64,000 bases of DNA from contig NW_026251411.1 of the NCBI RefSeq assembly GCF_025118155.1, forward strand, positions 186,001 to 250,000. The letters run 5' to 3'. Positions 23,920 through 35,361 of the stretch are shown piece by piece. Every line of letters starts with the position of its first letter. Within the stretch, counting starts at the first letter, position 1. This stretch comes from Cokeromyces recurvatus. Taxonomy: Eukaryota > Mucoromycota > Mucoromycetes > Mucorales > Mucoraceae. The position numbers and the translations under genes were made by a program. The notes under the pieces were generated by a model, which made no database searches, was not told where the DNA came from, and saw nothing but the letters and a program-made list of their open reading frames with translations.

Positions 23920-26626
23920 ATGACAATTTATAAAGAAGATGAAGCATCAGATGTAGATGCAATTCAGGTAATTCTTTGAAACTATTTTGAAATAAAAATA
24001 AAAATAAAATAAAAAAATAAAACCTTCAGGAACCAAAAAAACACAAAAACAAAAAACAAAAAAAAAAAATAAAAAAAAACAAAAAAAAAAAAATTTTAGG
24101 TCTGGAGTGCAAAGGAATTAGAAAGTGAATTTACAACGTTTTTAAAAGCATATGAAGATAAAGAAACAGAATTCAATTGGGAAGCTAGAGACAAAGCAAT
24201 CGCACGTTTAAGAGGAATGCTTCGAGGCAATGCAACAAAACCTCCCTATCTTGAAGTCTTCATTGCATGTATGAAACAGATGGTCGACGGCATTATAAAA
24301 GCAGTTAGTTTTTTTTTTTTTTTTTTTTTTTTGTCTACCCCCTCATAAATAAAAAAAAATAACACCAATATATATATATACACATATTTATATATATATA
24401 TAATGTGTAGGTAGAGAGTTTACGTACTCAGTTATCAGTAAAAGCGCTTTTGTTGATCGGCGATATAGGTATATTTATGGGCAAACATTTAGACAACTAT
24501 ATGACAGATCAAATTCTATTATGCTTATTTCGTTGTGCAAGTTTAACAAAGAAACTTGTTGCGAATGCATCTTTGGAAGCAACTAAAATCTTTTTAAAGC
24601 ATACTCCGTTTTATCCTAAAATTATGAACATGCTTCTATTGTTGATGAATGAAAAAAATAGTCAGGTTCGACTTTATACCATTACTTATACCAAAACTTT
24701 ATTGCAAGCACATGCACATCGTGATCATACTCGTTTAGTCATGGATCGTACAAATGCAACTGATCATTTTGAAACGCTTTTGACAAAAGGTTTAAATGAT
24801 GCGACTCCTACTGTTAAAGAAATGTGTCGACAAGCATTTTGGATATTTTGGGAACATTGGAGATCAAGAGGTGACCAGTAAGTTTTACATTATTGCTATA
24901 ATTATAACTCATTTATTTATTTATTCATTTTTTTTTTAAAAAAAAAAAAGGATCTTAAAGCAGCTGCCTACGATAGCTCAAAAGCAATTAGAAAAATCAA
25001 AAAATAATATTGAATAAATCTGCTTCTTCAGGAACAGTGATGCAACAACATAGTCCAAGTGCATCACCAAAGATATCAAATTCATTAAACCGTCAAGACT
25101 CAATGCCTATTTCTCCTTCTAATTCAAATAGCTCATTCACCATGACACAGCGCTCGATGTCTCTCGAGCTATGTCTCCACATCTTAGATCCTATGGTTCA
25201 CCTCCAACATTATCTTCTTCCCTTTCTTCTCATTTACAAAGACCTCATTCCTCTGCTTCAACTACAACTGCTACCAACATGACCCATTCTCATGCTTCAC
25301 CTCCTTTACATCCCTCACGCACAAATATGCCACGTGTGCTCACACGAAAGAAATCAATGGGACTCATCAGACGAAAACCATTGAACATTCTCTCTCTCCT
25401 TCAAAGTGATGATTCAACACAGCGATCTGAGGGTCTTGCTCAACTTGCAAAACGACTTCGTCAACAGCTTCCTTATCATCCCTCTCGCATCGTCTTACCC
25501 CACATTCATCTCTCTGATACTCTTATCGTCGAAGGGGAAACACTCAAGGCTATCCTTTCCCAGATATGGGACCAGCACCCTGAGGCCTTTACTCATTGGG
25601 AAATAGCAACGTGTATCATTTTACCTCTATTTGGTATGGAAGAAGCTCTGTTGAAATGGATTGCGAATGAGGAAGCTCTATTGTATACAAAATTATTTTT
25701 GCAGCTTGAACATCCACAATGGCCTAGTACGATAATACAGTCCTTAAGTCAATTACAAAAGGGTCTCCTCGCTGGCGTTCGCTTGACACCCGTCAATCGA
25801 CGCAAGTTGGTTAAACAATTATTGGAATGGATGAACGAACTTGTGATGATTAATTTAGGGAAAGCAGAAGAGATGATGCGTTATGAAGGAGTACCATCCG
25901 AGTATTGGAATGGGACGACTGCAAGTACATGGTTTGACTCTGATGAAAATGTGCATCAATCACTTATTGTCTTATTACCCATGGCCTTTACATCGGGTAA
26001 CCTGTGGCATGCATCGCTTATTGCATTACTTAAACATCTTCGGTTATTAAATCAGGGACTCTTTGATAAAGTAATCATAGCATTATATGATGATGAGAAT
26101 ACGGTGAATAAACTCTGTCGTATTTTAGGGATTCATATTCGATTAGAATCAAAACCTAAAGTACTAACAGAAGAGGAAGAAGGTTATTTGCTTAAAGTAC
26201 CTGAAAGAGAAGAAGAGAATGAGAACGAGAGCGAGAACGAGAACGAGAACGAAAACGAGAACAAAAACGAAAACGAGAACAAAAACGAAAACGAGAACAA
26301 AACGAAAACGAGAACGAGAATGAAAACGAGAACGAAAACGAAAACGAAAACGAGAACAGTTTATCAAAAGAAACTGAAAAAAGAGAACAGAATTGTTTAT
26401 CTGAAAATAAAAGCAACTTATCAAAGGTTATCGCCACATCACCACCTCCTATTTTGCAAAATGATGAAATCTTGTTTCAAGAAGATAACTTGGTGGTTCC
26501 CAACGAACAACAACCGCTTATAGAACAATTAGATGCTGTCCTTTCAGATAAACCAATGATGTCATCAGACTATTTTAAAGAAGAACCTAATGTGTTACCA
26601 ACTGACTTGTTTAATAACACAACAAT

Positions 26627-26657
<31 letters not shown>

Positions 26658-27869
26658 GAGCTTCCGGTAAGACCAAATTATTATTTCATTTAATTTACGT
26701 ATACCTATACATATACACATCTATTTTTATTTTATGAATAGTCTACAAATGATGTATCAATCGAAAATACTACAACATTATTGACTACAAGCGTTCCAGA
26801 TCTTGAAAAATTCCCAGAACCTCAATTTGTTCCCTTTTTTGCCCCGAAACAAGTCAACTTTAGTAACCCTATCTTTAAAGAAAATGTTCGTAGTGTAGGA
26901 AAGGATAAGACAGGATTACTTTATAATTTGATTGATAAACTTGAACAAGATCCAATCAATACATTTCGAAAGATGAATCGAATTTTTAGAGAGGTACCGA
27001 TACGAAGACGATGGGATCAAGGAGGAGCAGAGGAGATAGGTGGTGAGACTTGGGCAGGAGACTCTAGAAAGGATGCGGGCAATTTTGTTGAAACTGTACA
27101 AGTTATCTTGCCTTATATAGTAAACAATAATAATGGTGATGATGATGATGATGATGATGAGGGGCAAGAAAGGGTGACAGTCTTGGCTCTTGAATGTATA
27201 CGTCAATTAGCCGTTACTCAAGCAGGTCTCTTTCGATTTTATGAACGACAAGTGAATGAGGATGGTGCAAGTTTAGAGTCAAGATTGTTAGAGAAATTAT
27301 TAAAAGTTCGAATTAGTTCTAATTCAACTGTAAAGTAGTGATAAAAGTGTATACATCTATTTTTTTTTTTAACAATTTTTTTTTTTTTTTTTTAGATACG
27401 TATGGCTGCAGAAGATGCATTAGATGCAGTTTTAGGTACATTAAGTCCTTCTACGACATTCGAAATGTTAATGGCATTCATTGTATATCGTCTTGTGATT
27501 ACACCCTTCGATTCCATCAAATTGGATAATCCATATCATCCAATTGGATTAGCCTTTATATACCTTTCAAAATGCGTTAAAGAAATCAATGATAAATTTT
27601 ATATTGATGAATGGTTAAGCAAAGGCTGTGTGAATGCATTTTTTAAGGTTTATAATATTAAACTTGGGATAGACAAAATTTCTCATTAAATATGTATATA
27701 TTTGTAGGGTATCAATCATCCTTTCATTCACATAAGAAAATCTTGCGTAGAAGCTATTGTTGCATTTCATGAAGTCATTGGAGAAAATATATATGTCTAT
27801 TTAACTGATTTAAGAGAAGACCAATTACAATTGATAAGACATTATGCAGCCAAATCATTAAAAAGAAAG

Positions 27870-27901
<32 letters not shown>

Positions 27902-27932
27902 ACAGCAACAACAACTATTATTTGGAATTTAA
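23920..27932 (+). CDS. CLASP/Stu1-family microtubule rescue factor
   Basis: CLASPs use TOG domains to bind tubulin and stabilise microtubules, acting at kinetochores, spindle and cortex. The start MTIYKEDEASDVDAIQ leads to the CLASP N-terminal TOG domain: ETEFNWEARDKAIARLRGML, VESLRTQLSVKALLLIGDIG, TKKLVANASLEATKIFLKHT, MNEKNSQVRLYTITYTKTLL, KEMCRQAFWIFWEHW. A Ser/Pro-rich basic linker (SPSNSNSSFTMTQRSMSL, RKKSMGLIRRKPLNILSLLQ) follows, as expected for EB1/microtubule binding. A second helical-repeat region includes GMEEALLKWIANEEALLYTK and WHASLIALLKHLRLLNQGLF. A NEN/NKN hexamer-repeat insert lies at about 26218-26357. The C-terminal TOG (IRKSCVEAIVAFHEVIGENI, YLTDLREDQLQLIRHYAAKS) ends in a poly-Gln run and LLFGI. 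Indels at about 25005, 25165 and in the hexamer repeat break the frame. Confidence 0.88.
26218..26357 (+). repeat. Coding minisatellite (GARAAC hexamer) inside CLASP
   Basis: About 23 tandem hexamers alternating GAGAAC, GAAAAC and AAAAAC, encoding Asn-Glu/Asn-Lys dipeptides. One unit near 26298 reads ACAAAACG and loses a base, so the second half is read as Lys-Thr/Arg-Thr until the true frame (NSLSKETEKREQNCLSEN) resumes at about 26358. Confidence 0.85.
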
Positions 27933-28222
27933 ACGAAAGATATATATATATATATATTAAAAAGGAAAAGATATACGCATACACACACACACACATACAC
28001 ACATACATACATATTATTTAGATACTTGACTATTAAATGATATTCGTCTTTATAAATCGTTGTATGCATGTTATTCATAAATAAACAAGTAAAATTACAT
28101 TTCTTTTATAAATAATAAAATCAGTTTGAAACAATAGATAGTTTGTCAAAAAATATAAAAGAAATACTACTTGTAGCTTGTTTCTGTTAAAAAAAGCCAA
28201 GATTTCTTACAAGTGGTTCCTG

Positions 28223-28259
<37 letters not shown>

Positions 28260-28284
28260 AGAGAGAGAGAGTTTTAACTGTTGA

Positions 28285-28581
28285 CGGTTCATATTTATTC
28301 AGAAAATTGCTTAATAGGATCACTTTTATTCGAAAATTAATCTACAACTACTTGAGGGTAATTGATACACAAGAACAAGAAATAATCATTCATGAACAAA
28401 AGGTTAATATCATTTACATTATAAAATAGAACGAAATAGAAATTACTGAGATCAAAGAAGGAGAAACAATCAAGTTTATAATGGATCTAAGCAATGCTTT
28501 GTGTAGTAGATATATAGAACACTTAATAAGGAAATATATGAATAGATCGCCAGTTATAAAAATCAAATTGAAAAAAGATTA
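28285..28581 (+). CDS. Possible orphan coding fragment
   Basis: One plus-strand frame is open across about 99 codons except for a single TAG at 28427-28429. Before it: TVDGSYLFRKLLNRITFIRK, VIDTQEQEIIIHEQK. After it: NEIEITEIKEGETIKFIMDL, SRYIEHLIRKYMNRSP, ending IKIKLKKD. There is no ATG start nearby; upstream is an A-run. It could be a gene broken by errors, or chance open sequence in A/T-rich DNA. I recognise no family. Confidence 0.2.
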
Positions 28582-28904
28582 AAGAGAGAGAGAGAGAGAG
28601 ATGGCGATGAAGATTGACTGTATAAATGTAAGCTTATTTATTTGTATATTCAATTGAATGACATAAATAATGATGTTTCAGTTTATTTGTTAAAATGCCT
28701 AATACAAAATATTTTCTTTTTATTATTATCCATGTTTAAATGAAAAAAGAAAAAAAAATAAAAAAAAAGGGGGGGAAGGACAGAAACAAGCAATATGACG
28801 CTTCATAAATTAAATATTTTTTATCGTGATTCTTCATCCTGCATAAAAAGTATATCAATTTGACATGAAGAATCAAAACGTTAATCTTTTTATTTTAGAA
28901 ATTA

Positions 28905-29000
28905 TTTGTCAACCATAAAAAATCTTGACCTTCTCGTTCAGTATAGTAATTTCCCTTATTATTACTATCTTCTAGGACATAGTATGTACTTTCGTTTTAC
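28905..29000 (-). CDS. Possible terminal exon of an unidentified gene
   Basis: The minus strand reads STYYVLEDSNNKGNYYTERE then GQDFLWLTNNF and a stop, with good amino-acid composition for a soluble protein end. No upstream exon was located. Low confidence. Confidence 0.18.
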
Positions 29001-29525
29001 AATACAATTATGTTCGTAAGAGAAAAGAAGGAAGGAAAAAAAAAGTTATATCATTTATTCTGATTATATAAACAAAAGAAAAAAAAACAACAACAACATA
29101 AGTTTGGTCTTATGAGTTTCATGAACAAAAAGATTTAATAATTCAATAAAATCGTTATATAAGTAAGAGTTTATATATGTGGATGCATTTATTTATTTAT
29201 TTTTTGTTCTTTTATTTTCTACAAGATAATCCACTCTTTGCACCTTTTATTACCCCCTCTTTCTCTTTCTCTCCCCTCTTCTTTACCTTTACATCCCTGC
29301 TTCTCCCCTTTGCCTCCTCTCCATTTTTTTAATATTAAATTACTATATAGACTTATTTAATCAAAAAAAAAAAAAGCTTTGAGCTATTTGTAATAACTTA
29401 TAGTACTCGATTCTCTCTCTCTCTCTTTCTTTTGTTTTTTCTTTTCTTCATTTCTTTCATACTTTATAATATCCATAACTTACAAAGAATACATATACAT
29501 ATATTATATCAAATAATTAAATACC

Positions 29526-31783
29526 ATGTTAGCTTATTCGCAAGATTCATTCATTCATCATCATAACAATAATAATTCAAATTCTATGAACCAACATCAA
29601 TTAATACATGAACAACAAACAATACTTAATTCAATGTGTCGACATAATAACGAACAACATCGAAAAGATTCAATTATATCTATCGATAATAATAATAGTG
29701 AAATAGATGCCATTATGAGTAAAGATCCCAATAATAAAAACTTCTTTTTTATTTTTTTAAAAAAAAAATATCAAATGTTAATGATCATTTTTTAATCTAA
29801 AAAAAGATAAAGAAGAGCAGGTATGGCCTCCAGATGTAGAAGCTGCTTTTATTGAAGGTATATTGAATATACAATAGTATGTATAAAAGTGATAATAAAA
29901 TTTATTTTGCTTTAGCCCTTGAATCAATTCCTAAATTAGGCAGAAGAAAAATTCTTGTCAATGGAAAACCCTGTGGTAAGTACGATCTATCAATATTACG
30001 TGATTTAAATTTAATAATTATTATCCTTCTTTTCCCTCCTTTTCCCTACCTTCTTCCCTCCCCCCTTTTTTTTAATTCCCTCGTATTTTTGATCTATTGT
30101 ATTTAACTTTCCCCCCTTTTTTTTCATATATACACATGCTCACAAAATAAAAAAAAAAAAGGCCGAAACGAACTTATTTCAGAATATATATTTCGCAAAA
30201 CGTCTAAAATTCGTACGAGAAAGCAAGTTTCGTCACATATCCAAGTATTAAAGAATACTCGTAAAGGAGATGCTTACTGTAAGAATTACAATTATTATTG
30301 AGTCTTTTTTTTTTTCTTTTTTTTAAAAAAAAAATTAAAAAAAAAGAATAAATAGGTTACTAACTTGTTTGATAAAGTTATGCGTCTTTTGACAGATTAT
30401 GTAGATTTAGATAATAATGGTAACCATCGTAACCATAACTTGATTCATATGCAACCCTTATCACCTATTGAATTTCATCATCAACAATTTTACTGTCAGC
30501 ATCCAGTAGTACCTAATGCTGTTAAAATGAATACATTTTGTTCTATTGACTCATTTTCTTCTGATGAATCATCCATTCAATCATCGCCATCATCCAATGA
30601 ATACCTTTTTGATTTTATGTATCACGATCCGTCTCATCAGCCACAAGCCTTTTCTATGTTCCAATTCAATCCACTTTTATCAAATATAATAGATCCAGTA
30701 ACAATGAAACCCAATAATCCATACCAGATCCTTTCTTTTTTGGCGATATAAATCTTGGAAACACACTAATCCATTCCTCAAATGACATGTTTACAGCTCT
30801 ATTAGAGAACGAACCTCTTATGCCCTCATTCGATGAAACCTTTAGTATACCAACCGAAACGAATTCCACAAAGGCTCAACCAAATAAATCAAACAATAAC
30901 AATAATGATAATAATAATAATAATAGTTTGCCATGTGGATTATGGCCTAATTATTTTTGTCTCTATCTTGATTATAGTATGCCTTGTGATCCATGCCAGC
31001 CCTTTTCACACAACTTGTCTCAATTACCTCATTGCTTTTGATTGCTTACCGAACGTATCGGCAGACGTTATTTCAAAAGATAAGTGTCCTATTTTAGATA
31101 CCCTTCTAATGCGTCAATCCTCTTCTAAAGAACATACTCTACTACTGGCAAAAGTATATATATAAAAAAAATGAATACACATAAATAGTATAAACAAAAC
31201 AGATAGAAATTTTGAAAGCTTATATCCATATATGTATATTTTTAGATAAATCTTGATTTGAATCTCGATATTTCGGGGTTTGCATTTAATAATACATCTT
31301 TCTTTGAATCACAGACGCGTCGTACAATTGAATGCACAACCACAATTTACTCTTTCGGAAATGTTGTATTGGAATCAAAAGAAGTTCAACAAGCACTTTG
31401 GATTAATGAAGGAAAATACATGTATAGTTTTGCATTTGTGAATCAATTTTTTGATGCATTTATGAAAGGCATAAGAACGCTTCAATCATGGGAAGAGGTA
31501 GATATTGCTATTAATAACTTGTGTATTATTCAGGTAAATAATAATGAGAATTTGTTTCTTTATAATAATGGCTAACCTTCCTCTTTTTTTTTTTTTTTTT
31601 TTTTTTGTCTTCAAAAAAAAAAATTAGACATTTGAAGATATTGAATATAAATACCCTTTAACAAAAATCAGTAATAATTCTTCATTTTTATTAACATTAA
31701 TTTATGAATTTAAAAGAGGCACTGGTCCAATTGAAGTCTCACTTGTTGAACAAAAAGAATTTGATAAAGGCACATCCAATTAA
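29526..31783 (+). CDS. TEA/ATTS-domain transcription factor (TEAD/AbaA-like) with C-terminal TEAD-type domain
   Basis: TEA-domain proteins bind DNA and control development: AbaA and Tec1 in fungi, TEAD in animals. The N-terminus [19 protein letters not shown] is low-complexity. The TEA domain spans about 29815-30285: [50 protein letters not shown], and the recognition helix [20 protein letters not shown], with two introns. A Ser/Asn/Pro-rich middle follows. The C-terminus has [60 protein letters not shown], and after an intron [11 protein letters not shown] and [20 protein letters not shown]. This pattern matches the immunoglobulin-like coactivator-binding half of TEADs. The end at 31783 follows FDKGTSN. 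Frame shifts occur near 30750 and 31040. Confidence 0.85.
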
Positions 31784-31913
31784 ATCTTGCTTTGTGCTTC
31801 CTTTCTTTATACATTTAATCTTTTTTTTTTTCTTTAAAAAAAAATATGTCCTACTTGTAAGAAAAAATTATGTTATATGTTCTAGAAAAAAAAAGTTATG
31901 TAGTACAGTGAGC
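31784..31913. other. 3' spacer between TEA gene and the mobile element
   Basis: A/T-rich with T- and A-runs; the likely TEA gene 3'UTR. It ends at the TA dinucleotide that precedes the proposed element end. Confidence 0.3.
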
Positions 31914-34781
31914 GTGGTAGCAAATTGCGCTGGCTGAAATTCATATTACAGATATTGAATTCTTAATAATATGCTAACAATAAATTTCAATTTGCATTTT
32001 GACTTATCCCCCAACTTGCGCTTATAATTTTTCTTATCTAGCGTTAGACTTTCTTTACAATCTGCGTTATTAATTGATGAACAAGTACTTTATTTTATTT
32101 TTTTTGAAAGAACAATGTGGTCAAAGCACCCATTTTAATAGCTTACTATACATCAGTTTTATTTTTCTTTACTTTCTCTCTCTCTCTTTTTTTTTAATAT
32201 CCAAGAAAATGTATAAATCCATAATTCTTAACACGATTGAAGCAGTAAAAGAAAGCAGAGCGTTAGGTATAGAGTATGAGATATTTTAAAGCTGCTTTGT
32301 TTCTCATAAGCACTATATCTACTTGGGAGAGAAATCACAGCCAACATGCAAGGATTGTAAACAAACCGGGCATTATAATAAAAACTATTATAAATGTAGA
32401 CTTTATAAAGAAGACTAAGCAGATAACGATGAGTAAACACAAACGGATAAGTTTTATACATTCTAACTCTTTTTGATAGTCGGTACAAGCCAGAAATAAC
32501 AAAGTTCAGAAACCAAGAATATCAAGAGACAAGCAAAGCGGCAGCGGGTAGAAATGGACTCAAACAAAAAAAAAATATAGATCTTGTGGTAGCAGCAGTC
32601 ATAAATCAAAACGTTCTCCTGATTGCCCTCAACTTATACTTGGTAAACTAGAAGTTCTTACCGAAAACTTGGGGACAGGGTTTCAAACGTTCACCAGGAA
32701 ACTTCCACTTGATACCTGTGTAAATGATTGGTACAGAAGTGTACTTAAAAATAGGATCCTCCCTGCAAGCGAAGATGTTCGAAAGTTACTTTTTTTAGAG
32801 CTCAAATATTTGTAAATCATTACATCATTATCCATTCAAATGAAAATACTCCAGCTTCTATTTTTCAACAGTCATTCTGGTATTCTATGTGTCAGTTAGT
32901 CAGGGACAAACGTGTTACAAACAGCGCTGGCGATCCCATCTGGATTACTTGATGATTGAACAACTTCCAAAAAAAAAATACTATTACTATTAATAGAGTA
33001 AAGCTGGCTAGTGGTAGCACTCAATGTCTAACAGAAGCGTGCGTTGAAGTATCTGCTGCATACCTGATTGCGGTTGTAGAAACGTTTGAAAAGAGAGTGT
33101 TGTACTACTTGTGTTTCTTGATTCAAAATATGTGCCCAGTAAGTCATTAATAATATAACTTTATTCCATTAAATTTCACACTATTTATTCGTAGTCCATG
33201 AAATCTGATGATGCCAGACTTATTGTCAAAAAAAAAAAATATTGCTATCAATATGCCTCTAAAGGTGAACCAGAATGACCAGCTAGTCTTATTTTGTCGA
33301 ATTTATTTGAAGCTGGAAATCAGAGAACAATGCGATCTCTTGCGCAGACTCCATTAATGAACCAGTATCTTTTGAAAAACCTTTCAAAATCGCTAGGAAA
33401 CTATATTCTGTTTTTGAAAAGGAACATTAAGATCGAAAAGAGTTTCCATTTCATGTGAGGCGGCTCCCATTACCCACGTTGCTCAGTCTCTCACGAAAAC
33501 CATCGTTTCAGTGTAGATTTGTTAACATTACCGTAAATTCGTTATCTTGTTTTGTCAAGGAGAGGCTACCACAGAATTATGAACATAAACTAAAATTTTT
33601 CTATTGTGTTTTTTGATTTTAGTAAATTGCGCTTCAGAGAGTAAGTTTTGTTAAAAAAAAGATTTTTTTTTTAAAGAAAAACAAACTAATAGTAAATTGT
33701 TGATAAACTATAGTATCACAATTAATGCCAAACGAAGAGAATACAATCTTGTTCAACAATTATGTAAGGTCAGACAGGTTTGTAATCGACTTTGTGTTCA
33801 ACAGATGACGCAAAGATAATATCATTGGATCACATAACTTGATGCTCCAAGATTTTACTTATAATGAAGTTGAGAGTGCTTTTAGGCCTGCCTCTGTCGA
33901 CCCTGGTAGGAAGTCTGTATTTACTGCGGCTGTTGGGTTGGGGACGTCCAACAAATAAGAGGATGTAATACGAAAGAATATTACACTATGACTGGATCCA
34001 CAAACTATCAGAAAAGACAGAAAAGCTGAAAAATGAGGGAGGTATCACGTCTATTGAATCAGAAATGCCTACGGCCAAGACAAATCAATAGAATTACACA
34101 ACAAGTATGTAGAGTATATGCTACGCCACAGACAAGTCTTGTTCAATTTCTATGGCTTTCAAAGAGCAAAAGATTGGTTTTATTTACATTAACAAAGACA
34201 AAAAGCGGCTCACATCATGGTCAATATGACAATAAACGGTGGCAAGAAGTATGACAGAAAGCAAAGGAAAAAAAAAAAAGAGAAGAAAGGAAAAAAATAG
34301 CTCATGTGTTCCCGGAATGACTGTGGCCAAGTAAACCATCAGACTTTTTTTTTCATGTTAATTGATGTATTTCATAATATAGAATAAAACGGAGGTCCGC
34401 AAAGTTTAGTCAAGATGCCGCCAAGGTCCCGCTAATAGTTTTTGGAGCAGGAATGTTTGGAAAAGATGGCGTAAATCTTAAAGGAAACAAATGCGGTGCT
34501 ACTGGTGTTCTGTTGAGAGCGATTAAGAGGAGGGAGAAAGAAGGTGATCTTTAGGCGATAACTATTGATGAGTTCAAGACATCAAAAATATGCCACAAAT
34601 ACTACAATAATTCGCTCAAAAAAGTAGAAATATGAAAGGTTCCAGTGTTCTTGCTTGCAAAAATTGTCGACCACTGTGGCAAAGGGATCATAATGCTGCT
34701 AAGAACATGTAGCTCATTTTGTCATACATCTGGAATGGCTACGATCATCCTTCCATGTTCCTCCCCACTAGATCAGCTTGA
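31914..34781 (+). mobile_element. Fanzor-carrying DNA transposon remnant
   Basis: A degenerate TnpB-like gene (32222-34781) lies between two cellular genes. About 300 bp upstream, right after a TA dinucleotide at 31914-31915, the sequence turns to CAGTGAGCGTGGTAGC, the CAGTG start typical of Tc1/mariner-type terminal inverted repeats with TA target sites. I could not find a matching inverted copy downstream to about 35.3 kb, so the right end is either lost or different. The right boundary given is simply the end of the gene. Carriage of Fanzor genes by several eukaryotic transposon types is established; the mariner link here is inference from one end. Confidence 0.5.
32222..34781 (+). pseudogene. 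Decayed Fanzor-type (eukaryotic TnpB homolog) nuclease gene
   Basis: Fanzors are RuvC-like RNA-guided nucleases of eukaryotic transposons. Blocks in order on the plus strand: two zinc-knuckle-like motifs (CKDCKQTGHYNKNYYKC, 32347-32397; CGSSSHKSKRSPDC, 32585-32626), LGTGFQTFTRKLPLDTCVND, SIFQQSFWYSMCQLVRDKRV, TEACVEVSAAYLIAVVETFE, an intron-like gap (about 33138-33195), FYCVFFDFSKLRFRE, the RuvC-I motif SVDPGRKSVFTAA (Asp codon 33899-33901), YVEYMLRHRQVLFNFYGFQR, IMVNMTINGGKKYDR, VIVFGAGMFGKDG, ITIDEFKTSKICHK, ACKNC and RuvC-III WQRDHNAAKNM (Asp 34686-34688). The frame changes many times, and stops interrupt conserved blocks at 33276, 34190, 34552 and 34710. One zinc cysteine is Tyr (34600-34602). 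It is therefore called a pseudogene; a live copy may exist elsewhere. Confidence 0.72.
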
Positions 34782-35361
34782 TCATTTTTTTTTTATTTTC
34801 ATCAATCGCCGTAGTGTTGTGGTTTAGGTAGGTTTAAGAATTAAAATAAAAATAAAAGAAATAAAAAATAAGACAGACAGAAGAAGTACGTTAAGACTTG
34901 TCAATAAGATTATTAAGATAAAAGTGAATTAATTCAATTCTAATTCAACTACAAGTATACAAAATAAGAGTTAATAGTATAAGAGTATTTATATATTTTG
35001 TGGATAAGGATGATGAGTAATAAGAAGATAAAACATAATAAATTGTATGTGATAATATAATTATAGAACGATTACTAAGAGTTATTATAGATATAGATCC
35101 GTGTCTTTTGTATATATTTATTTTTATAACTAATGTGTGTCCTCTGAGTGGAATCAATTATTACGTGTGTTTACCCCAGTTTAACTTATAAATTTATATT
35201 CAGCAGAACAATAATATTTTTAGATGTAAGACTTTTATTAGTTATTTTTCTATACAAGAGTAAATATGCATAATATGTCTGTAGACAGAATTATTGTACA
35301 AGTACACTATATTCTATTATGACTATTTATCTTATTGAATTAAGTTATAAATCTTACAACC
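34782..35361. other. Spacer downstream of the Fanzor remnant
   Basis: 580 bp of A/T-rich DNA. It would contain any 3' guide-RNA region and right end of the element, but I see no inverted copy of the CAGTG end and no clear structure. The right part should be the promoter of the small coiled-coil gene. Confidence 0.3.

Larger units (their letters stand above)
27933..29525. other. 1.6 kb spacer between CLASP and TEA genes
   Basis: Contains CA/TA microsatellites at 27940-28015, a 32-nt A-run then GA repeats at 28223-28270, GA repeats at 28583-28600, and long pyrimidine tracts (29240-29330, 29410-29460) that form the TEA gene's upstream region. Two stretches look coding but are unassigned: plus strand about 28285-28581, and minus strand about 28905-29000 (STYYVLEDSNNKGNYYTERE, then GQDFLWLTNNF and stop). 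Confidence 0.35.

Noticed and set aside
26164..26437. Two long minus-strand frames over the CLASP hexamer repeat
   Set aside because: Arg/Phe/Ser repeats are just the antisense of the GARAAC array.
31914..34781. Retrotransposon or gag-like origin suggested by the two zinc-knuckle motifs
   Set aside because: No reverse transcriptase, integrase or protease blocks; downstream motifs fit RuvC/TnpB instead.
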